The notes under the pieces: model-generated | Seen by the model: only the letters and a program-made list of their open reading frames with translations | What the model was told of the DNA's origin: nothing | Database searches by the model: none | Assembly: GCF_028464225.1 (NCBI RefSeq) | Contig: NZ_JAQPCN010000005.1 | Span: 184,382-248,381, forward strand | Length of the DNA: 64,000 nt | Reading direction: 5' to 3' | Source: Zeaxanthinibacter sp. PT1 | GTDB taxonomy: Bacteria > Bacteroidota > Bacteroidia > Flavobacteriales > Flavobacteriaceae | Made by a program: the position numbers and the translations under genes | Part shown: positions 8,459 to 17,433 of the stretch, piece by piece | Layout of the letters: the number at the start of each line of letters is the position of its first letter | Numbering within the stretch: the stretch's first letter is position 1

Positions 8459-9826
8459 ATGAAGGCAATCATCCGAACAAAACTGGAATCACCGCGTGAG
8501 GCTGCCCCACTGGCAGTCTTTCGCATTTTGTTCGGTTTCATGATGCTGTTTTCAATTATCCGGTTCTGGTATCACGGATGGATAGAATCCCTTTACCTGG
8601 AACCTGATTTTCATTTTTCGTATTACGGGTTTGAATGGGTAAAGCCCATTGGGCCTTATACTTACCTGATCTTCCTGCTGTGTGCACTGTCTTCTGTAGG
8701 GATAGCCTTGGGCTATAAGTATCGTTGGTCCAGCATACTGTTTTTCCTGAGCTTTACCTACATAGAACTCATGGATAAGACCACCTACCTGAATCATTAT
8801 TATTTTATCAGCGTACTGTCCCTGCTTATGATCTTTCTGCCCCTGGAGGCATACTATTCTGTCGATGCCTGGAAAAAACCAGGCAAGGCATTCCAGCTGC
8901 TTCCTTCATGGCCTGTTCTATTTTTACGCCTACTGCTGGGAATCGTATATTTTTACGCCGGACTGGCAAAACTCAACTCGGATTGGATGCTGGAAGCCAT
9001 GCCTTTGAAGATCTGGTTGCCATCGAAATTTAATATTCCCATCATCGGCGGTCTCCTGGGCCAGGAATGGGTGCAATATGCTTTCTCCTGGACGGGTGCA
9101 TTGTTTGACCTGGCAGTACCATTCCTGCTTTTATCTAAAAGAACGCGTATACCGGCCTTTATTGTCCTGGTTATTTTCCATGTGTTGACCCGGGTGCTCT
9201 TCCCTATCGGGATGTTTCCTTATATCATGATCGTATCCGCGCTCATCTTTTTTCCTGCTTCAGTACATCATAGATTTTTGGAGATCCTGTCCCGTCTGAC
9301 AGGAATAATTAAGCAGCGTTTTGATAATGGTCGTAGATTGGTCTCCAATTATGGCTATGCTCATACATTTAAAATGACTTTCTTCGCACTTTTTTTTGGA
9401 GTGCAAATACTGTTCCCATGGCGATACCTGCTTTATCCCGGGGAGCTTTTCTGGACGGAGGAAGGTTATCGATTTTCTTGGAGGGTAATGTTGATGGAGA
9501 AATCGGGTTATGCGCAGTTCAAAGTGGTGGATGAAGACAGTGGGAAATGGGTTTACGTAGATAACTCAGAATTTCTTACTGCATTCCAGGAAAAGCAGAT
9601 GTCTTTTCAACCAGATTTTATCCTGGAATTCGCTCATTTCCTGGAAGATCATTACCGGCAGCTGGGATGGGGAGACGTAGGTGTCTACGTAGACAGCAGG
9701 GTCGCACTAAACGGAAGACTGAGCAGGCCGTTTATCGATCCAAAGGCAGACCTCACCCAATACGAGGATTCATTTAAACCGAAAACCTGGATATTACCTT
9801 TTCATGATACGATTAAAGGATTGTAG
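8459..9826 (+). CDS. HTTM / vitamin K-dependent gamma-carboxylase-like membrane protein
   Basis: A 455-aa integral membrane protein with about eight hydrophobic helices followed by a soluble C-terminal part of ~130 residues. It belongs to the HTTM family, homologous to vertebrate gamma-glutamyl carboxylase. The segment DKTTYLNHYYF (106-116) aligns by eye with the human DKSWNNHSYL stretch holding the catalytic Lys, so K107, N112 and H113 look retained. Such enzymes use reduced vitamin K; Bacteroidota respire with menaquinone, a vitamin K. The substrate is unknown; neighbouring lipoproteins are candidates. The next gene starts inside its last 23 bases, so translation is probably coupled. Confidence 0.83.
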   Translation: MKAIIRTKLESPREAAPLAVFRILFGFMMLFSIIRFWYHGWIESLYLEPDFHFSYYGFEWVKPIGPYTYLIFLLCALSSVGIALGYKYRWSSILFFLSFTYIELMDKTTYLNHYYFISVLSLLMIFLPLEAYYSVDAWKKPGKAFQLLPSWPVLFLRLLLGIVYFYAGLAKLNSDWMLEAMPLKIWLPSKFNIPIIGGLLGQEWVQYAFSWTGALFDLAVPFLLLSKRTRIPAFIVLVIFHVLTRVLFPIGMFPYIMIVSALIFFPASVHHRFLEILSRLTGIIKQRFDNGRRLVSNYGYAHTFKMTFFALFFGVQILFPWRYLLYPGELFWTEEGYRFSWRVMLMEKSGYAQFKVVDEDSGKWVYVDNSEFLTAFQEKQMSFQPDFILEFAHFLEDHYRQLGWGDVGVYVDSRVALNGRLSRPFIDPKADLTQYEDSFKPKTWILPFHDTIKGL

Positions 9827-12275
9827 TTTTATATACATGCTTATGTTAAGTATGTTCGGATTTGCCCAGGGCAGCCTGCAAGGTGTTATCACCGGGCCGA
9901 ACGGGAATCCGGTTCCAGGAGCCGAGGTGTACTTAAAAAATTCAGAAGTCTTATCCGAAGCAGATGAAAGCGGGAATTATAGCTTTAGTTCACTTGCAGA
10001 AGGTACTTACAGTATGGTAGTTTTCGCCTTTGAGTATAAGGTTTCGGAAATTGAAGTTGTGGTAAATGGACCAACGATACAGAATGTACAACTTGAACGG
10101 CTGAGTGAATCACTATCAGAAGTCGTATTGATTCAGGAAAGGCAACGGGTCTTTGCGTTAAAAAGTTTGAAGAAGGTAGAAGGTACAGCCATCTACGCCG
10201 GGAAGAAAAGCGAAGTAGTGCTTATGGATCAATTGGTGGCTAACGTCGCTGCCAATAACCCACGGCAGGTGTACAGCCAGGTGGTAGGGCTCAATATTTA
10301 CGAAAATGGAGACGCCGGGCTGCAGCTGAATATAGGGGGCAGGGGATTGGATCCCAATCGGACTGCTAATTTCAATACCCGGCAGAATGGATATGACATC
10401 AGTGCCGATGCCCTTGGGTACCCGGAGAGTTACTATACGCCACCGGCCGAGGCCCTGAGTGAAATACAGGTGGTACGCGGTGCGGCCTCCCTGCAATATG
10501 GCCCCCAGTTTGGTGGATTAGTAAATTTTAAATTTAAACGTCCTGTAACCGACAAAGCTATTGAATGGACCAGCAGGCAGACCGTCGGATCGTATAACCT
10601 CCTTACCAGTTTCAATAGTTTGAGTGGTACGGTAGACGACTTCAGCTACTATACCTATTTCAATTATAAAGAAGGTGATGGTTTCCGCCCGAACTCTGAA
10701 TTCAACAGTCGGAATTATTTCGGATCCTTTAACCTGAAACTCAGTGAGGACACCCAGCTTACATTTGAAGCTACCATCCTGGATTACCTGGCTAAACAGG
10801 CAGGTGGGCTTACGGATGCCCAGTTTGAGGAGGATCCAATCTTTAGTAACCGGGCACGTAACTGGTTCACCGTAGACTGGAAGCTTTTTTCCCTGCGACT
10901 GGACCACCGTTTAAACGCCCGCTCGGATATCAGTTTACAATTATTCACCCTGGAGGCCAATCGCTCTGCCCTGGGCTTCCGTACCAACCGCGTATCCCAG
11001 CCCGATGATCCATCGGAACCTCGTGAACTGCTGCTCGATGATTTCCGGAATTGGGGAGCAGAATTCCGCTACCTGACAAGGTATACTCTGGCTGCAAAGA
11101 ATTCTGTACTCTTATTGGGTACAAAATATTACCAGACTGACAATCGCCAGCAACAGGGGCCCGGTAGTGCGGCTTCAAACCCTGATTTTAATTTTTATAC
11201 CGAGGATTTTCCTAACTACGAGCGGCAATCTTCCTTTGAACTCCCAAATACCAACCTGGCGATATTCGGCGAGAATATCATCGATCTGAGCCGCAGCTTT
11301 TCTATCACACCTGGTTTTCGTTGGGAATACATAAAAACAGAAAGTGAAGGAGCTTACAGGAATATCGTACTGGACCTGGCCGGCAATCCTCTTTTGAATG
11401 AAGAAGTCGCGGATAATCGGAGCTTTGAACGTAACTTTTTGCTCTTAGGACTTGGAGCGGCATACAAACTGGGAGAAAGCAGTGAACTTTATGCAAATAT
11501 ATCCCAGAACTACCGGTCGGTAACGTTCAGTGATATCAGGGTAGTGAATCCCTCTTACCAGGTCGCTGAAGATATCCGGGATGAAGATGGATTTACGGCA
11601 GACATAGGATTCCGGGGAAATTATAAACGAATGCTATCCTTTGACCTTAGTGTCTTCAGCCTGCTCTACGACAACCGCTTGGGAGAGATTTTGAAAAATG
11701 AGACCCGTACTAATGCCAATGGCGATGTGGTGGAGACCGGCAGGGTGGTTCGCTTCCGGGGGAATATAGGAACGGCTTTTATGTATGGACTGGAAAGTTT
11801 TTTGGACTGGAATTTAAAAAGAACATTTCTGCCCGATTCTGAGCGCTTACGAGCCAACGTTTACCTGAACCTGGCATTGACAGACTCGGAATACCTGGAA
11901 TCGGAAGAAACCGGGGTAGAAGGAAACCGTGTAGAATTTATCCCGAAGATCAACATGAAATCCGGGTTACAATTCGGGTATGGTAATTTTCTTGGGAGTC
12001 TGCAATACTCCTATTTGTCCGAACAATTTACCGATGCCACCAATGCGCCCAGGGATATCAATGATAACCAACGCGGTATAGAAGGTGCTATCCCGGCCTA
12101 TGACATCATGGACCTCTCCTTATCATACAGCTATCGTAAATGGAAACTGGAGGCAGGGATCAATAATTTGATGAATAATACATATTTTACCCGTAGGGCT
12201 ACCGGGTATCCCGGACCGGGTATTATCCCTGCAGAACCGCGAACATTTTACACAGGAATTCAATTCAAACTTTAA
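9804..12275 (+). CDS. TonB-dependent receptor, FecA-like, end of iron-type operon
   Basis: An 823-aa outer-membrane receptor: signal peptide (about 1-22, ending FGFAQG), a carboxypeptidase-regulatory-like domain (25-95, TGPNGNPVPGAEVYL), a plug with GGRGLDPNRTANFNTRQNG and VRGAASLQYGPQFGGLVNFK (about 170-235), then a barrel ending FYTGIQFKL. The layout resembles ferric-citrate/siderophore receptors. The ATG at 9804 overlaps the HTTM gene by 23 bases. Together with imelysin and the upstream palindromes this suggests uptake of an iron complex; the ligand is not readable. No terminator of T-run type was found directly after the stop. Confidence 0.92.
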   Translation: MIRLKDCSFIYMLMLSMFGFAQGSLQGVITGPNGNPVPGAEVYLKNSEVLSEADESGNYSFSSLAEGTYSMVVFAFEYKVSEIEVVVNGPTIQNVQLERLSESLSEVVLIQERQRVFALKSLKKVEGTAIYAGKKSEVVLMDQLVANVAANNPRQVYSQVVGLNIYENGDAGLQLNIGGRGLDPNRTANFNTRQNGYDISADALGYPESYYTPPAEALSEIQVVRGAASLQYGPQFGGLVNFKFKRPVTDKAIEWTSRQTVGSYNLLTSFNSLSGTVDDFSYYTYFNYKEGDGFRPNSEFNSRNYFGSFNLKLSEDTQLTFEATILDYLAKQAGGLTDAQFEEDPIFSNRARNWFTVDWKLFSLRLDHRLNARSDISLQLFTLEANRSALGFRTNRVSQPDDPSEPRELLLDDFRNWGAEFRYLTRYTLAAKNSVLLLGTKYYQTDNRQQQGPGSAASNPDFNFYTEDFPNYERQSSFELPNTNLAIFGENIIDLSRSFSITPGFRWEYIKTESEGAYRNIVLDLAGNPLLNEEVADNRSFERNFLLLGLGAAYKLGESSELYANISQNYRSVTFSDIRVVNPSYQVAEDIRDEDGFTADIGFRGNYKRMLSFDLSVFSLLYDNRLGEILKNETRTNANGDVVETGRVVRFRGNIGTAFMYGLESFLDWNLKRTFLPDSERLRANVYLNLALTDSEYLESEETGVEGNRVEFIPKINMKSGLQFGYGNFLGSLQYSYLSEQFTDATNAPRDINDNQRGIEGAIPAYDIMDLSLSYSYRKWKLEAGINNLMNNTYFTRRATGYPGPGIIPAEPRTFYTGIQFKL

Positions 12276-12504
12276 TCACCTTAATTCAACCACCCTAAGA
12301 AAAATAGCCCAAGGCTCCCTGGTTGAACTTCTATTTGTTCTTAGCGCGATGCATTTCATCTGGCCTGAGAAAAAGAAACAAAGATGCATGGTGTGGCGTC
12401 CTTTGAGCAGGAAATATGGCTGTAACCTGAGGTGAAGCCATAGTTGGAAAAGCATTGATGTCATTCCCTAGTAAAAATTAAATCCCCCTTGCTGCTCCAG
12501 ACTA
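12276..12504. other. Non-coding gap with nested hairpin
   Basis: No credible protein frame. Arms ATGGCT (12416-12421) and AGCCAT (12436-12441) enclose ACCT-G-AGGT, giving a nested hairpin; no T-run follows. It may be the processed 3' end of the TonB operon or decayed sequence. Confidence 0.35.
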
Positions 12505-12654
12505 ATGCCGGTGTCGTTTGGGCTGATTAATCCTATAGAGGAAAGAGAAGTACCGTTACCATTCTACACCTGGATCCTTGGGGATATCAATCCTGAAGAG
12601 GCGGAATTGATCCGTTCAAGGACCAAACAAGCGCACATTATTTACAGTGCCTAA
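12505..12654 (+). CDS. Small ORF, 49 aa, unknown
   Basis: An ATG at 12505 opens a 49-codon frame ending TAA 12654 (start MPVSFGLINPIEEREVP, end RTKQAHIIYSA). Composition is protein-like (EREVPLPFYTWILGD, NPEEAELIRSR), and a rho-independent terminator follows 36 bases later, which argues for a transcribed unit ending here. No family is recognised. No TAnnTTTG box or Shine-Dalgarno was found upstream. It could also be the tail of a decayed larger gene, since the preceding 230 bases hold nothing readable. Confidence 0.4.
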   Translation: MPVSFGLINPIEEREVPLPFYTWILGDINPEEAELIRSRTKQAHIIYSA

Positions 12655-12689
12655 TTGACAGAATAACTGGTATTTGAGATAATGACAAG

Positions 12690-12724
12690 GAACACCTCCC
12701 GCAGGAAGCAGGTGGTGTTCTTTT
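12690..12724 (+). terminator. Terminator after the 49-aa ORF
   Basis: GAACACC (12690-12696) pairs with GGTGTTC (12714-12720), followed by TTTTATTT. On the other strand the same hairpin lacks a T-run, so it serves the plus strand. Confidence 0.75.
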
Positions 12725-12738
12725 ATTTACGAAGGTTG

Positions 12739-12981
12739 TTACGCCTGTGCACGGGGTGCCCAATGGTTACACAACATGCCCGGGGCGGCCTTTTGTGGAT
12801 TAGCACAATCCGGGTTGAGGTAACGGGAGCAGGTCGCACAATTCGGGTCGTCTTTCAAGGCTGCCATCATTTCAAAACTATCACAGGTGTAGGCCGTGCC
12901 TACGTTGGTTTTATGGTGCATGCAGAAACCTTCGCTGTATTTCTCGCAATTCTGGCAACTATTTCCTAATCTGATACTCAT
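12739..12981 (-). CDS. Small Cys-rich protein, probable metal binder
   Basis: An 80-aa protein without signal peptide. Eight cysteines (about residues 9, 12, 20, 33, 48, 51, 59, 71) are arranged as CQNC-x7-C, C, CATC-x7-C and C, i.e. two similar CxxC-x7-C halves with nearby histidines (CMHHKT, CNHW). This suggests two zinc or Fe-S sites, possibly from an internal duplication. I recall similar short conserved hypotheticals in Flavobacteria but cannot name a family. It is a lone gene on the minus strand between two plus-strand units. Confidence 0.75.
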   Translation of the reverse strand: MSIRLGNSCQNCEKYSEGFCMHHKTNVGTAYTCDSFEMMAALKDDPNCATCSRYLNPDCANPQKAAPGMLCNHWAPRAQA

Positions 12982-13135
12982 AACGCGAAATTTATTTAAG
13001 GAGTCTCTTAAATTTACAAGCTTTTTATAACGAATGCAAACCGTATTTTAGTCAGGGGCACTTAATATTTGACCAGTTTTACATTTATTTTAACCCTATC
13101 CGGTTTAATCTAGGATGCAGCATTTCAATAATCTA

Positions 13136-13166
13136 TATGCAGGTTGCATATAATGTGGTATATTTG
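13136..13166 (+). promoter_or_regulatory. guaB promoter
   Basis: TATATTTG at 13159-13166 is a perfect -7. A degenerate -33 (TATG, 13136-13139) sits exactly 19 bases upstream. The ATG is 23 bases downstream of the -7 box. Confidence 0.55.
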
Positions 13167-13189
13167 CACGCAATTAATCCTTAATTGCC

Positions 13190-14662
13190 ATGGAAGCCCA
13201 CCTGCACAAAATTTTAGGAGAAGGTCTCACTTACGACGACGTACTCTTGGTCCCAGCATTTTCAGACGTACTCCCGAGAGAAGTGAGTATACAATCCAGG
13301 TTCACCCGGAATATCAGTTTAAACGTGCCTATCGTTTCCGCTGCTATGGATACGGTTACCGAATCCAAGATGGCTATTGCCATGGCGAGGGAAGGCGGTA
13401 TCGGTGTTCTTCACAAGAATATGACCATAGAGCAACAGGCGCTTAAGGTAAGAAAGGTTAAACGTGCGGAAAGCGGCATGATTATGGACCCGGTAACCTT
13501 GCACAGGGATGCTGTGGTCAGGGATGCCAAGGAGAGTATGAAGGAGCACCGCATCGGGGGGATCCCGATCGTGGACGAGAATAATACCCTGATAGGGATA
13601 GTTACCAACAGGGATCTTCGATTTGAAAAAAATGATACCCGACCTATAGCCGAGGTGATGACACACCAGAGGCTGGTTACGGTAAGTGAGGGCACTTCAT
13701 TGGAAGAAGCCGAAGTAATACTCCAGAAAAATAAGATTGAAAAACTTCCGGTCACCGATAAGAACAACAAGCTTGTGGGGCTGATCACATTCCGTGACAT
13801 CACCAAACTCACCCAAAAACCAATCGCCAACAAAGACCAGTATGGTCGTCTACGTGTCGCTGCGGCTATCGGGGTTACCGGTGATGCCGTTAAGCGGGCA
13901 GAAGCTCTTGTAAAAGCGGGAGTTGATGCTATCGTGATCGATACCGCCCACGGGCACACTAAAGGTGTAGTACATGTATTGAAAGAAATAAAGAAACATT
14001 TCCCGGACCTGGATGTGGTAGTAGGGAACATTGCCACTGGTGATGCAGCAAGGTACCTGGTAGAAGCCGGGGCTGATGCCGTTAAGGTAGGTATAGGACC
14101 CGGATCTATCTGCACCACTCGTGTTGTTGCCGGGGTTGGATTTCCGCAATTTTCCGCGGTATTGGAGGTCGCTGCGGCTATAGCAGACACTGATGTGCCG
14201 GTAATTGCAGACGGTGGGATTCGGTATACCGGGGACATTCCTAAGGCCATAGCTGCTGGGGCAGATTGCGTAATGCTCGGATCGCTGTTGGCAGGTACCA
14301 AGGAATCGCCAGGGGAAACAATCATATACGAGGGAAGGAAATTTAAATCCTACCGTGGTATGGGGTCCGTAGAGGCTATGAAAGAAGGGAGTAAGGATCG
14401 CTATTTCCAGGATGTAGAGGATGATATCAAGAAACTGGTTCCTGAAGGTATTGTAGGTAGGGTCGCTTATAAAGGAGACCTGTACGAAAGCATTCACCAA
14501 TTTGTCGGTGGCCTGCGAGCCGGGATGGGCTACTGTGGGGCTAAGGATATCGAGGACCTCAAAAATAAGGGTCGCTTTGTGAAGATCACTGCCAGCGGTA
14601 TCAATGAGAGTCACCCGCATGATGTGACCATCACCAATGAATCACCGAACTACAGCAGATAA
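13190..14662 (+). CDS. guaB: Inosine-5'-monophosphate dehydrogenase
   Basis: Oxidises IMP to XMP with NAD, the committed step of GMP synthesis, in the cytosol. The 490-aa length and order are standard: N-terminal barrel part ([35 protein letters not shown]), two CBS domains (about 95-205, ending [20 protein letters not shown]), then the catalytic barrel. The active-site loop [13 protein letters not shown] holds the nucleophile C308. The flap is [22 protein letters not shown] good -7 box precedes it, and a strong bidirectional terminator follows. It stands as a single-gene unit. Confidence 0.98.
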   Translation: MEAHLHKILGEGLTYDDVLLVPAFSDVLPREVSIQSRFTRNISLNVPIVSAAMDTVTESKMAIAMAREGGIGVLHKNMTIEQQALKVRKVKRAESGMIMDPVTLHRDAVVRDAKESMKEHRIGGIPIVDENNTLIGIVTNRDLRFEKNDTRPIAEVMTHQRLVTVSEGTSLEEAEVILQKNKIEKLPVTDKNNKLVGLITFRDITKLTQKPIANKDQYGRLRVAAAIGVTGDAVKRAEALVKAGVDAIVIDTAHGHTKGVVHVLKEIKKHFPDLDVVVGNIATGDAARYLVEAGADAVKVGIGPGSICTTRVVAGVGFPQFSAVLEVAAAIADTDVPVIADGGIRYTGDIPKAIAAGADCVMLGSLLAGTKESPGETIIYEGRKFKSYRGMGSVEAMKEGSKDRYFQDVEDDIKKLVPEGIVGRVAYKGDLYESIHQFVGGLRAGMGYCGAKDIEDLKNKGRFVKITASGINESHPHDVTITNESPNYSR

Positions 14663-14663
14663 T

Positions 14664-14697
14664 AAAAAAACGGCCTTTTCAAAAAAGGCCGTTTTTA
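14664..14697. terminator. Bidirectional terminator between guaB and thioredoxin gene
   Basis: AAAACGGCCTTTT pairs with AAAAGGCCGTTTT around a short loop, with A-run and T-run on both sides. It serves both convergent genes. Confidence 0.9.
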
Positions 14698-14698
14698 T

Positions 14699-15220
14699 TT
14701 ATTTGGTCTGACCGTTATAGGTCTCCCAGTCTTTTTCTTTAAAAATATCACTGCCAAAATATTTGGCGATCTTCAGGAAGGGTTCTGCCTTCTGATACCC
14801 CGGAACGGGAGATAACATATTCATTTGCTCATCCAGGAATACAACAGTGGGGTAGCTCATCCTCCCCTGTAACAATGCAGCGGCTAATTCGTGATAGCCA
14901 CGACGACCCTGTGGAATGAACTTATAAGTCTTCCCCTTGAACTCGATGGGATCTTTGCCTTCCGCGTCCAGTTTTACCATGTAGAAGTTCTGGGCCATAT
15001 AGGCTGATACCTCTGGGTTTTGGAAGGTGTCTTTGTCCATTTTCTTACACCAACCGCACCAGTCGGTATATACATCTACGAATATCTTTTTCGGGTTCTT
15101 GTCGGTCTGTGAGCGTTTGACGGCTTCGTCCCAGCTGATCCAAGCCACGTCCTGGGCTTGTAGCCCGGTAGACAATAGCGCCATATAAATCAGCACTAAA
15201 CCCGTTATAGTTTTTTTCAT
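14699..15220 (-). CDS. Secreted thioredoxin-fold protein (WCGWC)
   Basis: A 173-aa exported thioredoxin-like protein. The signal peptide ends near residue 23 (LLSTGLQAQ). The active site WCGWCKKMD has Cys at 55 and 58, preceded by IFVDVYTD. It resembles the periplasmic DUF255/thioredoxin_7 group that reduces or isomerises disulfides in the envelope. A cis-Pro region is visible as MSYPTVVFLDEQ. The Gly-Trp pair between the cysteines is typical of this group, not of cytosolic TrxA (CGPC). The partner is unknown. A TAATTTTG box lies upstream. Confidence 0.88.
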   Translation of the reverse strand: MKKTITGLVLIYMALLSTGLQAQDVAWISWDEAVKRSQTDKNPKKIFVDVYTDWCGWCKKMDKDTFQNPEVSAYMAQNFYMVKLDAEGKDPIEFKGKTYKFIPQGRRGYHELAAALLQGRMSYPTVVFLDEQMNMLSPVPGYQKAEPFLKIAKYFGSDIFKEKDWETYNGQTK

Positions 15221-15256
15221 GTTATATCTTTTAGGCTATTAGTTCAATAACTATAC

Positions 15257-15264
15257 CAAAATTA
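15257..15264 (-). promoter_or_regulatory. -7 box for the secreted thioredoxin gene
   Basis: On the minus strand this reads TAATTTTG (TAnnTTTG), 36 bases before the start codon. No -33 is clear. Confidence 0.35.
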
Positions 15265-15313
15265 ACGAAAAAAAAGCTGCTTTATTTCAGTCGGGCTGGC
15301 GGATTATCGCGAG

Positions 15314-16555
15314 TTATTTTAGCTCGACTTTTTCCTTTTTCTGAAGAAAAAGATCTTTTACATCACGCTGGTTTCGCGTGAGGTCCTCGAAAGTTTCGCG
15401 TTCACGGATCAGGATAGCCCGGCCCTGGTACCAGAGAACTTCCGGTGGCCTGAAACGCGAATTGTAATTGCTGGCCATAGTAAAGCAATAGGCGCCGGCA
15501 TTATTGAAGCACAGAATATCTCCCTCGCTGATCTCGTTAATTCGCTTATTATTCGCAAAGGTGTCCGTTTCACAGATGTAGCCCACAACAGAATAGAATC
15601 GCTCTTTTCCCTGGGGATTGGAAATATTGATGATCTCATGCGTGGCCCCATAGAGCATAGGCCGGATGAGGTGGTTAAAACCGGAGTCCACACTGGCAAA
15701 TACCGTAGAGGTGGTCTGTTTCACCACGTTCACCTTAGCAAGGAAGTGTCCTGCCTCGGAGACAAGGAATTTGCCGGGTTCAAAAGCGAGGGTCAGGTCC
15801 CTGCCGTATTCCTTACAGAAATCGTTAAACCGCTTCCCGAGCTTCTCTCCCAGCTCTTCTATATTGGTCTGTATATCGCCTGCTTTGTAGGGCACTTTAA
15901 ACCCGCTGCCAAAATCAATGAATTCAAGGTCGGGGAAATGCTTGGCGGTATCAAAGAGGATCTCCGAAGCATACAGGAAAACTTCTATATCCAGGATATC
16001 ACTCCCGGTATGCATATGGATCCCGTTAATATTCATTTTTGTCAGCTCTACTATCCTAAGGAGGTGTGGGATCTGGTGGATACTTATTCCGAACTTGGAA
16101 TCGATATGCCCGACAGAGATCTTGGTATTCCCTCCCGCCATTACATGGGGGTTGATCCTGATACATACCGGAACTTTGGGATGCTTGCTTCCAAACTGTT
16201 CTAGTATGGAAAGATTGTCAATATTGATCTGTACCCCCAATGCAGAAGCTTCTTCAATTTCTTCGAGTGATACCCCGTTTGGTGTAAAAATGATATCTTC
16301 AGGAGCAAAGCCGGCCATAAGCCCAAGTCGTACCTCCTGCAATGAAACCGTATCCAGGCCACTGCCCATGCTGTGCATCAGTCGAAGGATAGAAATGTTA
16401 GACAGTGCCTTAACAGCGTAATTGAGTCGCAATTGTGGAACACTACTGAATGCCTTGGTAAGGCGATTGAACTGGCTGCTGATCTTCTCCGCATCGTATA
16501 CATAAACCGGGTCTCCGAAATCCCTGGCTACTTGCAGCAGGTCTGAATGATTCAT
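15314..16555 (-). CDS. lysA: Diaminopimelate decarboxylase
   Basis: PLP enzyme converting meso-diaminopimelate to L-lysine (413 aa, fold-type III). The PLP lysine is K49 in NYAVKALSN. The barrel shows HMHTGSDI and FIDFGSGFKVPYK (phosphate and substrate contacts). The C-terminal domain has GYICETDTFANNK, with the subunit-crossing Cys of decarboxylases, and NNAGAYCFTMASNYNSR. It is divergently transcribed from the Lon-domain gene. The dapD gene of the same pathway lies 20 kb away, so lysine synthesis is not clustered here. Confidence 0.96.
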   Translation of the reverse strand: MNHSDLLQVARDFGDPVYVYDAEKISSQFNRLTKAFSSVPQLRLNYAVKALSNISILRLMHSMGSGLDTVSLQEVRLGLMAGFAPEDIIFTPNGVSLEEIEEASALGVQINIDNLSILEQFGSKHPKVPVCIRINPHVMAGGNTKISVGHIDSKFGISIHQIPHLLRIVELTKMNINGIHMHTGSDILDIEVFLYASEILFDTAKHFPDLEFIDFGSGFKVPYKAGDIQTNIEELGEKLGKRFNDFCKEYGRDLTLAFEPGKFLVSEAGHFLAKVNVVKQTTSTVFASVDSGFNHLIRPMLYGATHEIINISNPQGKERFYSVVGYICETDTFANNKRINEISEGDILCFNNAGAYCFTMASNYNSRFRPPEVLWYQGRAILIRERETFEDLTRNQRDVKDLFLQKKEKVELK

Positions 16556-16572
16556 AATTCTAATATTTAGGA

Positions 16573-16580
16573 CAAATCTA
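16573..16580 (-). promoter_or_regulatory. lysA -7 box
   Basis: The minus strand reads TAGATTTG. A TTTG (16602-16605 on the minus strand) lies 21 bases further upstream, a near-standard -33 spacing. Confidence 0.5.
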
Positions 16581-16641
16581 GGGTACTTCTGCTATCCAAG
16601 CCAAAAAATACAACCAAATAATGAATTATTCAACAAAAAGT

Positions 16642-16649
16642 TATATTTG
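16642..16649 (+). promoter_or_regulatory. -7 box of the Lon-domain gene
   Basis: TATATTTG, 67 bases before the ATG at 16717. The -33 is poor. Confidence 0.45.
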
Positions 16650-16716
16650 TAACAACCGGGATAAATGTGAATTGACTGTTATCTAAATCTGTTGTAGATT
16701 TAATAAAAATTGAAAT

Positions 16717-17355
16717 ATGAAATTACCACTTTTTCCCTTACAATCTGTATTCTTTCCCGGGGAGACGGTGCCCCTTCATATTTTTGAAGAACGATACAAA
16801 CAGTTGATACACGATTGCCGTTCAGAGAACCTCACCTTCGGCATCCCGGTATATATCAATGAAAGGATATCTTATGGTACAGAGGTGCAATTGGTAGAGG
16901 TGGTGACCACTTATGACGGAGGGGAGATGGATGTTGCCTGTGTAGCCCGGCAGGTCTTTAAAATCATGACCTTTGATAACCAGATGGATGGTAAACTATA
17001 CGCGGGGGGCATAGTGCAATTCCTGGATAATGTCAATGATGCAGACCCCAAAACCAAAGAGGAGGTCTGGTATAGGTTAAAGGATTTATACCAACTTATG
17101 GATGTCCCTTTCCAGGACGTAGTGCCCGAGAAATTCAATAGTTTTATGCTGGCCCATAAAATGGGTCTTTCCTTTGAACAGGAACACGAATTACTACAAT
17201 TGCCCAAAGAAAGTGAGCGGCTGCAGTTTATCCTGGACCATTTAACAAATACCATCAAAGTGCTCAAAGAGGTCAATCGCACCAAGAAGATCATCGATAT
17301 GAACGGGCATTTTAAGAACTTCGACGCTCTTGATTTTGATGATTTTAAAATTTAG
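16717..17355 (+). CDS. Lon N-terminal (substrate-binding) domain protein
   Basis: A 212-aa cytosolic protein consisting only of the Lon N-terminal domain: PLFPLQSVFFPGETVPLHIF at the start and EERYKQLIHDC, as in Lon proteases and cereblon-type domains. The AAA+ and peptidase parts of Lon are absent, and length matches stand-alone family members. Such proteins are presumed to bind proteins or adapters; no catalytic function is expected. The helical C-terminus (LKEVNRTKKIIDMNGHFKNF) is characteristic of this group. sucC follows after 78 bases with its own promoter. Confidence 0.88.
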   Translation: MKLPLFPLQSVFFPGETVPLHIFEERYKQLIHDCRSENLTFGIPVYINERISYGTEVQLVEVVTTYDGGEMDVACVARQVFKIMTFDNQMDGKLYAGGIVQFLDNVNDADPKTKEEVWYRLKDLYQLMDVPFQDVVPEKFNSFMLAHKMGLSFEQEHELLQLPKESERLQFILDHLTNTIKVLKEVNRTKKIIDMNGHFKNFDALDFDDFKI

Positions 17356-17399
17356 AGCTTCCTTCTGTTATTATATTAGGGTAAATAAGCATGGTTTCC

Positions 17400-17407
17400 T
17401 ATTTTTG
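17400..17407 (+). promoter_or_regulatory. sucC -7 box
   Basis: TATTTTTG, 26 bases before the sucC ATG. The -33 is degenerate. Confidence 0.45.
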
Positions 17408-17433
17408 TACGCAAACCAAATAGAATATATCAT

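Noticed and set aside
12361..12420. TPP riboswitch suspected from a CTGAGA string
   Set aside because: The other conserved TPP elements (ACCTGA...GG...TAATACC region) and a thiamine gene downstream are missing.
13411..14325. 304-aa ORF antisense to guaB
   Set aside because: It is fully contained in the canonical guaB gene; composition is Ser/Thr/Ala-rich shadow translation of a GC-biased reading frame.
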